From Opisthorchis felineus (taxonomy: Eukaryota; Platyhelminthes; Trematoda; Opisthorchiida; Opisthorchiidae): a stretch of 64,000 bases of DNA. Under the pieces are notes generated by a model that searched no databases, had not been told where the DNA came from, and saw only the letters and a program-made list of their open reading frames with translations. The stretch covers positions 157,771 through 221,770 of the forward strand of contig SJOL01004315.1 in the NCBI GenBank assembly GCA_004794785.1. Direction: 5' to 3'. The position numbers were made by a program, and so were the translations under genes. This document shows, piece after piece, positions 43,453-55,189 of the stretch (position 1 is the first letter of the stretch; every line of letters starts with the position of its first letter).

Positions 43453-43956
43453 CTCGTCTAATCTGGGTCTTTTCCCAAGTAGAGTGGGACGAAGCCAATA
43501 ATTACCTTGCATACGAGGAACACGACCGAGTAAGTATAGCCTGTGCGGCCATATCAAATCACCAAGTAGGCAAACACCCGATTTCTTGCCAAAAAGAAAC
43601 AATTATTGTCCAACTGTGAAGCAGTTGCACTGTTTATCGTCATTTCCGGTTCATGAGGCAAGCCAAACTGGTGTTCACGGAAGCAAACGACGAGGCTTCG
43701 TGTGGACTGTAGATCTACCACCGTGCTTGCCACTCTTCTCGGTCAAGTATTGCGGATATGTTAAAATAGCATTCGGCTGTTTCTAGGAGCTGCCACTTTA
43801 TCCGTCTCTTTAATCTTTTCTATGGATCAATTCAACCGATCAAAGCGTTAAAAAAGCTTTGAGATCCACCCTGAAGTCATCTGGTTGTTCGGTTAGGTTC
43901 ACAACCAAGAGGAGTCTATCAGTTGGAAAAAGTTTGGAACCGATTGAGAAGTCATC

Positions 43957-44306
43957 GTTTCAGAAGGGCTTGGTAAACAATCGGGTTTTTTTATTTGAAC
44001 CATCAATTGAAGCACCCTGAAGTGGAAGATTAAGGAACAAAAAATCGATCGGAACGAATTTGAAACTCCTCCAACCCATCAATGCAAGATTTTGGCAACC
44101 ATACTAACCGACAAGAGCCGTTCATTGACACTCAACACTGATCTAGTGTGATAATCTGAAGAGGTCCTACTGATTGGTTCACCGTCTGCCTTAAGTCCTG
44201 GCCAATTTGGTGACCTGCTCACTTGGCCTCATGAAGCTTTTGTGTCAAAAGCGAAACGTTGACCAAATAAAAAACTACCGATTGTTTACCAAGCCCTTCT
44301 GAAACA
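43957..44306. mobile_element. Foldback/MITE-like element with ~45-bp terminal inverted repeats
   Basis: GTTTCAGAAGGGCTTGGTAA and the next eight bases (43957-43984) are the exact complement of 44279-44306. The pairing continues imperfectly inward (ATTTGAAC against GACCAAAT) to about 45 bp. The 350 bp unit has no open frame of note. No clear target duplication directly flanks the ends, though AAGAGGAGTCTAT occurs on both sides (near 43912 and 44309). Confidence 0.65.
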
Positions 44307-44682
44307 AGAGGAGTCTATTTTGAGCTGTTGTGAGTAGACTAGTTTGGTAGATGCATTATTGTGGCATTGATTCGGTGTGGTGGTTTGCTTCACACACACA
44401 CACGCAGGGAAACAAACTGGCAGTGTGAACATGTTCACGTGTTCCGATTCTTTTTATAATTAGGAAGTCTTCTGGTCACAACTGTGAGATTAAACGATAG
44501 ACTTTAGTTTTCGTGTTTATGAAAGGCGCCCGATTTGAGTGATACGATACGCGATTACACACAATATGCGAGGCAGCTTTTGTTCGTGACCTGAGCCGCA
44601 AAGACACCTGACAAGTATGAGTGCGACAATAAACAGTTCGCACACCGTCCCCCGCACTGAGTTGTTTGGAAGAGGAATTTTA

Positions 44683-44866
44683 GGTGGAGATGATTCAGTG
44701 GATAGAGCGATAATGTGCTGGCCGGAAGGTTAGCAGTTCGAACCCAACCTCTGCATCTCGACTGCTCCTGTTTAGACTTGGGAAACCTGGTAGTATCTCA
44801 GCTCTCGTGCTTCCCTTGAGGTGGCATGGCAGCTAGTCACTGAAAGGGTGCTACAGCTCAACGTTT
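44683..44866 (+). repeat. tRNA-headed SINE (family 1)
   Basis: GATGATTCAGTGGATAGAGC, then AGCAGTTCGAACCCAACC, GACTTGGGAAACCTGGTAGT and GAAAGGGTGCTACAGCTCAA. Confidence 0.85.
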
Positions 44867-44869
44867 ACG

Positions 44870-46025
44870 GTTGAAGAAAGTGCATTAAGAAGTAAGGCGG
44901 CATTGCCGGCACCGGTTTGTTAGATCAGCAAAACTATTCAAAGCGATCAATCCAGTTCGGTGAAATCACTGTAACTCAAATAGAAAAACCTCGTTTGAAA
45001 AATCTGCCTCCCTGCCCTGGAGCAGAAGCAACGGACTCAAGTTTCACACTTTTTCAAGCTCCTCCGTGATCCACATTTCCGGTCGTATGGGCGATCAAAC
45101 TTCAACACAGACACAAAAGCGAGCGTGCCCACACTAGTAGGCACGAGTGCATTGTGCCTTCAGGACAACCGACTAAGATCATATCGGACTGAGGTATGCA
45201 GCCTGGAACATGGTCATGTGAAGTCAAGAAAGAACAAACGAATGGAAGTTTCATTCTGGCCAAACAATACAAACGCAAAAATGTTACGCGATTACAGAGT
45301 TTTTATGTATAGTGTTCATGAACGCATGACCAGACCAGTCTATTCCCTTCTCGCTACCGACTTGCGTTCTTCTTAATCAATCAACTGCGTAGCCATTAAC
45401 CGGAGTTCCCAACTTACCAGGATGTTTTGATCGATTTCAACAACAATAGGTGGACTTCTACGGTGGTGACAAACGCAAAACTGCCGTCATAAGCTACCGC
45501 ACCGCAAGACTTACAATAAAAGCCTTCTGACGCCGCGCCGGTGGCGGCGACGAGGACAAAGTGAGAAAAACCTATCAAGCATCAACCGCTATCGACCGGA
45601 ATTGATTCAATTGTGATCAAATAAATCGCTGGCACGAAGTGGTGGTAATCGACTGAACAAACTAGGGTAGCCGGCCGGCCCTAACGGTATTGCGCAAACC
45701 TGAAATGACTGCATAGTTTGGTGACATGCCATATGGAAGAAAGCCTGGCGTGATCTTTGAATTGTTCGGGACAATCCTAATGAACGGGTATCAAAACTTT
45801 CTACTAAGGTCAACCTTGAACCGGAAACCGGTTCTCGATAACCAGTTAGTTTGGAGGAATAGCACGACCTGAGGAAACCAGTAACAGTAATTTGCAGGCT
45901 TATAACTATTCCGAGAGGTGTGCTTTGAAAAAAACGAAAAAGAATCAATCATGGAAACATACACACTAAAAGAATTAAAAATAGTGAATGAATTCTGCAT
46001 TAGAAAAGTGAACGTAAATCGTCCA
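44870..46025. other. No gene recognised
   Basis: Frames at 45125-45376 (plus) and 45948-45607 (minus) show no domain. Confidence 0.3.
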
Positions 46026-47277
46026 CAATTTTAGTATTTCTGGATTTCCAAGACGCATTCGACTCGGTTGACCGGTCTGTTCTCATTAATAAGAAATGTC
46101 CCTTTGTATTCTCGGACTTCCGGACGGTTGAGAGAGTACACGGAGAGCCTTACAAAAGCCTCCACACACAAGGGGCTGTCCATCAAGGACGCTCACTTTC
46201 TAAATTCCTGTTCGATTTCTTGATAGACAAGGCGATGAGACGGATGCTGGAAAGTCTGGAAAGCCCTAATGTTCAAATAGCTGCTGATGACATGAACTTC
46301 GTCTTCAAAGAGAAGGCACAGCTGTTTTTTTGATGAAATAACTAAAGCCATCCCTTTGGCGTGAGATTTGCATATACAAAGTGCAGGGTCATGCTTGTGG
46401 ACACGCAGTCACTGCACTTACAATCCAGGGAGGGAAACTCGAAGTTGAGGAGCGTTTTACGTATCTTGGAAGTTGTATTAGTTCTGATCGTAGTGTGACA
46501 GGTGAGGACAAAGCACGAATCAGCAAGTCTCAGGTCGCGTTTGCTAATTTGAGACACCTATAGCGTCAAAGTGGTGTATCCCTGAATCTCAAGGGACGTG
46601 CGCATCAGGCTACAGTACGGGCTGTTTTGTTGTATGGCTGTGAGACTTGGCCTGTTCGAGCAGCGGAACTAAGATACCTTCAGTTATTCGACAATATTTG
46701 TCTCAGGACCACAGCTGGCGTAGGCTAGTGTCGGCGAATCCGAAACGGGGCAATTAGAAAGCGACTGTTCGATAGTGCAACGGGTAATTCCATTGACGAA
46801 TGTGTCCAACACCAGAAGCTGCGTTGGTTGGAACATGTGTTGCGTATGCCGAACCATTGTTTGCCGAAGAGTGCTGTTTTCCGTGCCCAATTCAGAGTGG
46901 CAGAAGCAGAGACGTGGCCAACCCTTGACCTAGCAGAGGGGTATGAAAGAGGTTACGAAAAGTCTGGGTACTGTCGGTGCGACTAGCCTTCAAGGATGGG
47001 GACAGCGTGATCTTCACTATACCTGGTTAGAGGCGCTGCAAGAATTGGCTGCGGTCCTTTTGTCAGTTTCAGTCCAGTTGTCTGAATGAGTGTCTGGAGG
47101 TATGGGTACCTCAGAATGATTGTAATAGACTAGCACTAAGTCCCTTCCCCGTCCACCTTTATTCTTTTCTTCACAATAAGGCCTTCGAATAAAACACGGT
47201 TGCACGGCACCGAAGCATCAGTGTTGAACACTGATGTCATGCTATCGATGATGATGATGATGATGACTGGGGTCAAC
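46026..47277 (+). mobile_element. RTE-like LINE, C-terminal half with 3' tail
   Basis: The copy starts inside the reverse transcriptase palm and runs through the C-terminal region to the 3' motif (GTTGCACGGCACCGAAGCAT, an AACACTGATG inverted motif) and a (GAT)n tail at 47252-47275. It is 5'-truncated, as usual for LINEs. This is the best preserved RTE piece in the window. Confidence 0.85.
46041..46890 (+). pseudogene. Eroded RTE-like reverse transcriptase
   Basis: Frame pieces show VFLDFQDAFDSVDRSVLI (palm block with the first catalytic Asp), GAVHQGRSLSKFLFDFLIDK (block B, normally GVRQGCPLSP) and IAADDMNFVF (normally YADD). The first frame ends at TGA near 46334. Further on come QGGKLEVEERFTYLGSCISS, AVLLYGCETWPVRAAELRYL and QHQKLRWLEHVLRMPNH, broken by stops after RHL and AGVG. 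With these stops and the changed catalytic motif it is non-functional. Confidence 0.85.
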
Positions 47278-47480
47278 GGAAGGAACTGTGATTATCAGAT
47301 GTCTTGCAATCGATGATGGTGTGCTTCGGATCGTAGTAAGACTGTTCCTTCACTGTTGTCCTATGGAGCGCATCGGATATTTGTAATATGTTCCGCGGTT
47401 GTTTGAGAGAGGCAGTGATTTGTTCTGCCGATATAAGTGTCATTCCAGGTACAGGGCAGCTGATAAATAACGTGGCCTAC

Positions 47481-47519
47481 AGTAAATTCGCGCTCTAACC
47501 ACTGAGCCATCTCGCCTCA
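47481..47519 (-). repeat. SINE family 1 head only
   Basis: GTAAATTCGCGCTCTAACCA and CTGAGCCATCTCGCC are the complement of the first ~40 bp of the SINE (A-box part). Neither B box nor body follows. Confidence 0.6.
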
Positions 47520-47639
47520 AAAAAGCAGTAGCATACACGTCAGACACCGGCTTCCCAATCAACAAAACTGTTTCCGTCGGCAAACGGGAGAGCCCTAAAA
47601 GACCATGGTGGATAATCCATTTTGTGAACAAGCAATACT

Positions 47640-48040
47640 CCCCCTACTGGCCGTGTCATTAGTACATTAGCCGATTCGGAGTATTCCTACCAGATTTGCC
47701 CACTAGTTAGTCCAGATGGGGTTCTTCACTGTCCATTTCTCGCTATCACGGATGTGGTTGCAACTGAGTTGTGGTAGCGTCCTCATTTCCGTCGATTACG
47801 GGCTTGAAAGATTCTGTATTCTACTCATGCTAGTATTCAGATTCTGCAGTCACTTTCGTTTGAATGCACAGTCTATTTGATTCGATGATAGACGTGGCAA
47901 CCTCCTTGTCACCCGGTCGAATACCTCAGCCTAGAGCTGCAAAACTTCACCTCAAAAACACCCCGATGGCGTCTAGGAAACTAGGCATGGCCATGATTGA
48001 CCAGTTTATTTTCTTTGTTATGCCTCGATAAGCGGGTACT
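47640..48040. other. No gene recognised
   Basis: Nothing supportable. Confidence 0.3.
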
Positions 48041-48043
48041 TAC

Positions 48044-48190
48044 GTTCCTTCGCATATTAGTGCCCACGAGACGCTTAGTATCTTTCAGTTGAGCCAAACG
48101 ATTCATTGACATATTTGTTTGCGTCACATCAACAAAGGTCACAAAGCGCAGGTCACTCAAACACCGATCGGTGGACGAGAGCAGGGGAGG
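48044..48190 (-). CDS. Candidate exon, possibly first, unknown protein
   Basis: The minus-strand frame is open from 48190 and reads SSTDRCLSDLRFVTFVDVTQ, TNMSMNRLAQLKDTKRLVGT, NMRRN. It ends in phase 0 at a perfect donor (GTAAGTACC) at 48044. An ATG at 48112 could start it. No acceptor is visible upstream. The neighbouring DNA contains dispersed repeat A, so this may be part of a mobile element's ORF. Confidence 0.3.
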
Positions 48191-48387
48191 TCACACTCAA
48201 AAGTCACGTGGTCACTGACTAATCAGGACACAGGATAACAAAAGAACCAATAGGACGTCCTGACCGAACGACCAATCGTGATCGACAGTTAGCCCCGGCT
48301 AGCTGCATGTTATTAACATGCACCACCACTCGACCACAACCACTGAAGCACCGTTACGCCCCCTAGCAACGCACTGACGATGTCAGC

Positions 48388-48450
48388 TCGACTGGTGATG
48401 AAAAATTTACAATCAAACTGCCCGGCTCATAAGACAAACCATCGACTATC
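48388..48450 (+). repeat. Dispersed repeat A
   Basis: CTCGACTGGTGATGAAAAAT and CTGCCCGGCTCA match 1-60 and 63377-63430. Confidence 0.5.
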
Positions 48451-48582
48451 TTTTCTTCTTTCGAAAGTAGCCATGCCAAATGGATGTGTACGACTGTACA
48501 GCAAGCTCTTTGCAACCATGCTGTCTTTTTTTCAAACACATTAGTGAGACGCTCCTAGTGAAGCACTCTCTGTAGACGGATC

Positions 48583-48655
48583 AAAGTCATCATCATCATC
48601 ATCATCATCGACAGCATGACATCAGTGTTCAACACCGATGCTTCACTGCCGTAAC
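48583..48655 (-). mobile_element. RTE-like LINE 3' tail
   Basis: (ATC)n at 48590-48610, then GACAGCATGACATCAGTGTT, CAACACCGATGCTTCACTGC and CGT. This is the last ~70 bp of the element in reverse orientation; the same block ends the short element at 57787. Confidence 0.8.
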
Positions 48656-48659
48656 GGAT

Positions 48660-49127
48660 CAAAGTGGCTAGAAATGAAAATCTGTTTTATATGCACTAAA
48701 TACGTACCAGGTGTAAAACACTATTATAACCTGACGGGTGAAAACTCATCCATTGCGCCTGCAGATGGGTAAGTCGACGAGGTAACTTGTGTGCTCGTAC
48801 AAATCAATATCCTTCGATAGTGCCGAAGTGGATAAAGACTCCGTCAACATCCATGAATTCGATCTAGACCCCGTTTCATTAAGATATTGTTTGAGTGTGT
48901 ATATTTTCTAACGTCATCTTAGTAAAATTTCCAACCTGATAAGTCCAATGTTGAACTAGGAGAGGAAGTTTAGACGTCCGAGACTGCACAGGGACGGGTG
49001 CTATGCGACACACCGGAAATCGGCAGTTTTTGAGGTCTGCAGTTGAAAGCCCTCCCAAATCCCTATTTCAGTAAGCTATTACACGATCGCGTCTTCAGCA
49101 TGTTTGTCCATTCATTGACCACGTCCG
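48660..49127. other. No gene recognised
   Basis: Nothing supportable. Confidence 0.3.
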
Positions 49128-49296
49128 TTCAGCTAAAACATCATTTTGGTGTCTAGCTACCAGGCAACCGGAAGACTAAGGTACTGCCAGGTTGCCCAAG
49201 CCTAGACAGGAGCAGTCCAGATGCCGGGGTCGGGTTCGGACCACGGATCTTCCGGTCAGTAAGTTCGCGCGTTGATCACCGCGGCATTTCGAGCCA
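49128..49296 (-). repeat. tRNA-headed SINE (family 1)
   Basis: AAGGTACTGCCAGGTTGCCC, CTAGACAGGAGCAGTCCAGA and GGTCGGGTTCGGACCACGGA; the head part is altered (TTGATCACCGCGGC). Confidence 0.83.
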
Positions 49297-49808
49297 CCAT
49301 ATTCAATTTCTTCCCCCAATTCCACCCAGTTAAAACCTGATCACCGCTAAAATTTCTCCACAGCAGTCATTTTTGTCATCTATCCAATAAGAAGAACATC
49401 CTTGTCGCTGGCTGCCTAGTCACTGCAAATAATGAGCAAGCAGCAATGCGGATTCGCGGTCTTGTGTGATTTCGTAAAACACGCACGGTGACCAACCACA
49501 ACACAATAGCAAACAATGAAACTGTGTAGAGGTCAGATATTTTCAGCACAAACGAATTACCCACAGTCGAGTCAACGCAACACACACACATACACGCACA
49601 CTGTTGGGTATACAAACAATAGGGGGTCTTGGCATCATCTGGGTGGCGCTGTTGGAAACCAGGTCAGCAATGTGGCTGGAATAATCGCCGTTAGGTAACC
49701 ACACTGGTGGTCATCCTAATAATCGTCCGCTATAAGTGTAGCTGAATATAATTGCAGAACAAACAGCAACTGGACTAGAACAACTGTTACTAATTACCGC
49801 ATTCGTTG

Positions 49809-49972
49809 GGGGTGAAATGGCTCAGTGGTTAGAGCGCGAATTTACTGACCGGAAGGTCCGTGGTTCGAACCCAACCTCTGCCTCTCGACTTCTCCTGACG
49901 GTACGCAGCCCTCGTGCTTCCTTCGGGTAGCATGGCAACTAGGCATCGAAAAAGTGCTACAACTTAAAGATT
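49809..49972 (+). repeat. tRNA-headed SINE (family 1), body shortened
   Basis: The head is excellent (AAATGGCTCAGTGGTTAGAG, GTGGTTCGAACCCAACC), but the body between CTTCTCCTG and CAGCCCTCGTGC is about 27 bp shorter than in other copies. Confidence 0.87.
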
Positions 49973-49979
49973 ATCTCAT

Positions 49980-50660
49980 TATTTTATCTATTTTACTACA
50001 TTCGTTGCAAGAAACAAGCTGGAAAGCTAGATTACTTCAAACAAACAGGTAGGTATAACCAATTAGCGCACATAGATAGACGGGATGCCGATTGGTGGGA
50101 ATACTACGGAGAGTGGAAGCGTACAATATGGAACTGGGGAAGTTAGGTTCGTTTGAAAGAACAGAGCCAGTAGAATGGCCAAGGGATGGTACCGAAAGTG
50201 ACAAACAGAAACCAGCAACGTATTGAACTTCCGCAGGAAATGGAAATCAACGGATAAAATCGAATTAGAAAGCAGCCAGACTGTGAATTCACGAGCAGAG
50301 AGTTTGGAATCAGCTTTGCAAAAAGCCATGAAGGAAGAAGTTCCGGACCGAAATCATACTGTTGGACGCGGCTGACGCACGCCAGAGGACCAGTGTCCTA
50401 CAAAAAGACCCCATCCACCGCTATCCCTGCCTGGCAATGCGCGCGATATAGTGGATATGGGTCAACTGTGTGGCATGAGTGAAGGAGGACCAACCAGGTT
50501 GGCTCAGAATGTCGAAGGTGGCTATTAAGGTATCAGAGTCACAAGACCACCTCCATTGCACCAGTGGCACACCGAGCAGCTCCGCTCTTCCTACTTGGTG
50601 GACACGATCAAACAACGCGTGATAATTACAGATAACTACATAGTAGAGTATTTCCTTCCC
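49980..50660. other. No gene recognised
   Basis: Short frames only. Confidence 0.3.
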
Positions 50661-50666
50661 CTACTG

Positions 50667-50812
50667 CCTCGGGAAGGTCCGTGGTTCAAACCCAAGCCCG
50701 GCATCTCCACTGCTTCCGTCAAGGCTTGGGCAACCTGGCCGCATCTCAGGTTGGTCGTGCTTCCTCCGGGTGGCACGGCAACTAGGTACCGAAAGGCTTT
50801 TACAGCTGTGAA
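50667..50812 (+). repeat. tRNA-headed SINE (family 1), head truncated
   Basis: Starts at GGGAAGGTCCGTGGTTCAAA; the A box is missing. Body GGCTTGGGCAACCTGGCCGC and end GGGTGGCACGGCAACTAGGT are present. Confidence 0.82.
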
Positions 50813-51041
50813 ATGAAACGCACCTAATAAAACAGCGGTTCGCAACCCAGTTTGTGTCACACACCTCACTTCGGTGTGCGAGGGTATGAAAACGAAACAT
50901 ATGAAAGCTACTCGTGCGTAGTAAACACAAGACACAGCTCAACATTATCACTTTATTTGTGTTGCAGATGATAGATATTGATGATGAAAGGATCTTTTAC
51001 AGAATTTTGGAAAAGATGCCACATTGTGGGATAATGGTGGT

Positions 51042-51202
51042 GAGTTCGAGAAAGCTCAGTGGTTGAGGCGCCAGCTTACGAACCGGAAGGTCCGTGGTTC
51101 GAACCCAATCTCAGTATCTCGACTGCTCCTGTCTAGGCTTGGGCAACCTTCCGTTGGAATGACAGCAAGGCACCGAAAAGGTGCTACAGCTGAACGACTT
51201 TG
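51042..51202 (+). repeat. tRNA-headed SINE (family 1), body deleted in part
   Basis: AAAGCTCAGTGGTTGAGGCG and GTGGTTCGAACCCAATC are intact. GGGCAACC joins directly to TTCCGTTGGAATGACAGC, skipping about 25 bases. Confidence 0.85.
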
Positions 51203-51260
51203 CTTAAACAGTGAGTGTGGACGAAAAGACCGAACATACGTCATCTTTTGTCACTAAGGG

Positions 51261-51442
51261 GGCGAGATGGCTCAGTGGTTAGAACGCGAGTTTACTGACT
51301 GGAAGGTCCGTGGTTCGAACTCGACCTCTGTCTCTCGACTTCCCCTGTCTAGGCTTAGACAACCTGGCAGTATCCCAGCCCTCTTGCTTCCTTCTGGTGG
51401 CATGTCAGCTGGCACCGAAAGGTTGCTAGAGTGGAACGGTTT
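51261..51442 (+). repeat. tRNA-headed SINE (family 1)
   Basis: GGCGAGATGGCTCAGTGGTT, GTGGTTCGAACTCGACC and ACCTGGCAGTATCCCAGCCC. This is the fourth forward copy within 1.7 kb. Confidence 0.88.
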
Positions 51443-51444
51443 TT

Positions 51445-52340
51445 TGTCACTAAATAACTTCATTTCTCCAATGGAAAACGTTAATTGCAAAAACACATGG
51501 ACACCAAAGTAATCAATACACGTATAACTAGGTCGCTGCTTCAGAACAAGACGTGCATTTCAAGGAACAAAACCCCATTTTGCTCATTTAGAACCGAAGT
51601 CTTCAAGGGAATCATATGAACACTAGCAAAATCGATTAGCTACGATGCGGAAGCTAAGACTAATGTAACAGGACAATGTGAAGCCTACCGCCAGTAGCCT
51701 GAGGAACCATAAACCCTGTGTAGTTCCCTAACCCCTGTGCTGAGGGATTTATCAGTGCTGGAGAAACACGTCACGGCACTGAGACAAAACTAACGGGGCT
51801 TAGACTAGTCCCGCATTTCGGAGGAGAGAGTGTATTCGATTAGGCGTGACTAGAACCGACTGGTCTAGCAAGCACATTATACAAAACCCACAAAGCTAAA
51901 AGCAAAGCGGTTCAGTACAATCCACAAAGCAGGGTAGTTTCACGACAGTGGAGCTGAAAACCAGGGTTTGATGGTGGTTGAATGCATTATCCTGAGCCGT
52001 CTTACGGAAAAGCAGAACTGTGAAAAGTTGTTTGTCCAAATGAAAGAATTAAATTAAACGGTCCAACATTTGTGGCAAATAACCGTTGTAAGGCCTGTGG
52101 TGAGCGCAAAGATTGAAACGTCGCTGTGTATCACATGAATGGGAAGCTGACAAGTGCGAGGTGGATACGAAAACCATGAATATTTTCGCGCATTGTGTTG
52201 AAGTAGGCTTTCAACAGCTTTATCTTGTGAATATTCGTGCGTATTTGGAATATAACAATCTGACTGTATGCGTCAAACGTCATTATCGAAGGAAACATGA
52301 GAATAAGAAGAGGCATGCATGAAACGGAACCACCATTCTA
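51445..52340. other. No gene recognised
   Basis: Nothing supportable. Confidence 0.3.
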
Positions 52341-52344
52341 ATCG

Positions 52345-52379
52345 ACAAACCGTCGCACTCTAACCACTGAGCCACCTGG
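52345..52379 (-). repeat. SINE family 1 head only
   Basis: CGTCGCACTCTAACCACTGA and GCCACCTGGC are the complement of the SINE's A-box end. The remainder is absent. Confidence 0.55.
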
Positions 52380-52749
52380 CAAAAATGACAATAACCAAAC
52401 CACAAAAAGGTTGTGTTTAACGGTATAAAAAACCTACTGACCTTAGCAAAGTACAAATGAAAATCCGCCACACATAGTATGCCAGCTAGAGCGAAAGTGG
52501 GATCAATGGGTCTCTAGGCAAATTAGACGACACATGACCAAACAAGGATGAGAATGGGAAAAATCCCGATGCCCCAGTAACAAACTGAAAGATAAAGTAT
52601 GAAATAGCGACAAAAAAGAGTAGGTCGAGTAACAATTCCCGTGATAGCAAGTCGATGTTAAGAACGCTGGGAGGAGGGGTAAAATTCAACCGACTGTGAG
52701 CAGATGTACAAATATGTTGCGCTTGAAAGTGGTTTTCGACTTCCGTTAC

Positions 52750-53226
52750 GTCAAGTACCAGCGTGTGTGTGTGTGCGCAAGACAGATCGGCCTAAGTGGT
52801 CAAGCTTCTGCGATTTGTCCGGCAATTCTCATGGGGGTGACTCAATGACGACAGGCTGTAACAAAACCAATGCTGTAGATGTGACGCTTCTGGATTCTAA
52901 ATGTCTTGCAAATAGTGCGCGCAGTTTGGCTATCAAGGGGGACCAGCTTCTCGCCTAAAACAGTCCATGCCTCAAAGACGATTGCATCGATTAAAACCGG
53001 AAGTGAAAATAAGGAATATCGATGAATTATGGGTGCAGTTGCCCTATCCGAAGAAACCAATCGGGAAGACTTTCCAAATGTGATCTTCCCTGAGCTGAAT
53101 ACACCAGATAAAGAAAGCAACCGAATGAGGTCTTTTGATAAGCCAGCAATCATACGACCAACAAACGGAAGAAAAACCATTCGGGTGTCAAAACTACCGA
53201 GTAGTTTGAGTATTCATCGTGCGTGA
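52750..53226 (+). other. Possible coding region, frame unresolved
   Basis: Three frames in turn look protein-like: NAVDVTLLDSKCLANSARSL up to a stop near 52958; QRRLHRLKPEVKIRNIDELW, VQLPYPKKPIGKTFQM; and ETNREDFPNVIFPELNTPDK, NGRKTIRVSKLPSSLSIHRA to a TGA at 53226. ATTATGGGTGCAG near 53036 could be an acceptor. I cannot choose a model. It may be a decayed ORF with frameshifts. Confidence 0.25.
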
Positions 53227-53229
53227 ATT

Positions 53230-54430
53230 TCCACTCACCTATGGTGATTTTAAAAAACAAAGCCACCTGGTAAAGAACACGAGAACATGTCCGCGAAATC
53301 ATGAGGAAATTCTTACGTAGGTATGTAATCTGACTTGACATAAGGGATAGAAGGTGAGGAACGAGGTGGAGATGAAGAGTGGGTCACCGGTTGCGGAGTA
53401 CTAAGCAAATCCGTGTTACCGAGCCTCTGCATTTGTCATCTGCCAGGCTTAGTTAGTAAAAAGACCTAAGATCGAGGCCTTCAATGACAGAACCTCAAAG
53501 TGTGTGGGCTTCTTCATTCACGTCGACCCAATACTTTACAGCAACTGTGACAACCTTGCAAAAATTGGAGCAGATACATTTCCTGGTAAGATTACTGTGT
53601 GAATAACGGTGGCTGGCATCAATGAATGTCATGGCAACTGGGTATTGATCAATATCGGGACAATCGCAAGGTTCTGAGACATTCCAAAGTAAAAACCGAC
53701 AAGTGACTTCCGATTGTTATGAAATCTCATTTGCTATCCGGTTGGCGTGTCTATTCTGTTGATATTCAAACGCATCAGGGGAATGAAGTGACAGGAAATG
53801 GGTGGGGGTCAATGGAATCAAGAACTGTTTCCATTCTTTCCGTCTGGTGTCAAGAATGTAACACGAATCCGCGGTGTCCACCGGCGCGAAAAACGCAAAC
53901 AGTATCCGTAAACGCGCTACCGGGACGAACTGTCCAGATATGTGAGAATGCTACTTCAATGCACCTAGAACCGCAAGGGTTACAGGTCCGAACATTCCTC
54001 CGCAACCCTGACGATGAAATACGAAATTCCAAGATGAATTGACGCAACCATCCGCGCCAGCTGAAAACATAACAAACTGACAGCTTGCTATTGACGGCAA
54101 AAGCGGACTAAAAATCGTGCAGACTTCGACGTTAACTATCGAGCATGGAGCCGGAGTATGCAGCATCTATGAGGAGGCCTCATCTCCACACAGACGACAA
54201 GGGCAGGGAACAAGTTGAATGAGGCTGAGTGTACACAGAAAGAGAGAGAGCACAAGACAGTGACCCGATGAATGCTCGCATTCGAAAAGAGGACGGAGGA
54301 GCGATGAAAATACCGAGTGACTAAGGCACATTGGCCACCAGTCATCATTCGACTCGCAATGACTCTGCCGAAGTGCACGGTGGTCATCAGTATAAAAGAC
54401 AACTTGAGGGCAGCTGCACCATCCTGGATC
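53230..54430. other. No gene recognised
   Basis: A 107-codon plus-strand frame (53719-54042, with CQECNTNPRCPPARK and a LEPQGLQVRTFLRNPDDE end) has no known domain and no splice support. Confidence 0.25.
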
Positions 54431-54435
54431 GCGGC

Positions 54436-54677
54436 CTAAGGAATTACCCACGAAGCTACTCTGAATCCGCACCTACAGCTGTGGCACACCTGCAAAGAAA
54501 ACGTACTATTAACAAACTGGCGGGTACTGGTACTTACGCGAGCCTTCTTCTGTATGGTGCCTTCACAAAAATGAAATCGCCCGTTTGACGTTACGCAGGC
54601 TGTAACACCGAGTAGTAAACTGCACTGTGACGATCGAAGTTCACGACCCAACCGTACAATCGTTGGTTTGCACGCGC
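54436..54677 (-). CDS. Candidate Cys-rich C-terminus with a 48-bp intron
   Basis: Acceptor TTGCTGACTTGTAATCAG opens exon 54677-54538, which closes in phase 0 at donor GTAAGTACC. Intron 54537-54490 is 48 bp and ends ACGTTTTCTTTGCAG. Exon 54489-54436 ends with TAG. The joined product reads ACKPTIVRLGRELRSSQCSL, LLGVTACVTSNGRFHFCEGT, IQKKARVCHSCRCGFRVASW, VIP. Seven cysteines in about 60 residues, ending in a C-x2-C-x-C cluster, suggest a disulphide-bonded extracellular domain (inference). A different frame, open over 54869-54591, overlaps the first exon. Confidence 0.38.
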
Positions 54678-54879
54678 CTGATTACAAGTCAGCAAAGTTA
54701 ACTGCACAGAAATTGCCCATAAGCAATATACGATGGTTCGCCATCTACTTCGTACAGTTCTCAAAGAAAATGAAAACTTATCTCCAGTCCAGTTTGCATT
54801 GGCGGTGACAACTGCGCAGCGCAAGCCCCTCTTGAACGGATGACCGATGTATCTGTCTAGGAATGCCACCGGATGGGGT

Positions 54880-55185
54880 TAACCAATACAGACACCGAGT
54901 TCCTAAGTAACCCTGAACTGGGATTAACTTTACTTCACAAGTAATCTTCCGAACGCCTTAGAAGATCATAACAGATCGAACACGTAAAACCCGATAGTTT
55001 TTAGGGAGCGAACAGAGAGATACAGTAGGTTGTTGATGCACACCTTGAAATAGTCATTTCACTGATTTTGTTCGAGTGGATGACAGACAGCCTCACCAGA
55101 ATCGGACCATAATTTAGTACGTGGTCCTTGTCATGAAAAATGAAAACGACAGGTGTAGATAGCTGAGGGATTCATACATTTCAAG
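54880..55185. other. No gene recognised
   Basis: Nothing supportable. Confidence 0.3.
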
Positions 55186-55189
55186 TTCA

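Noticed and set aside
53719..54042. 107-codon frame with Cys pairs
   Set aside because: No acceptor, donor or known domain; length is within what chance gives in this window.
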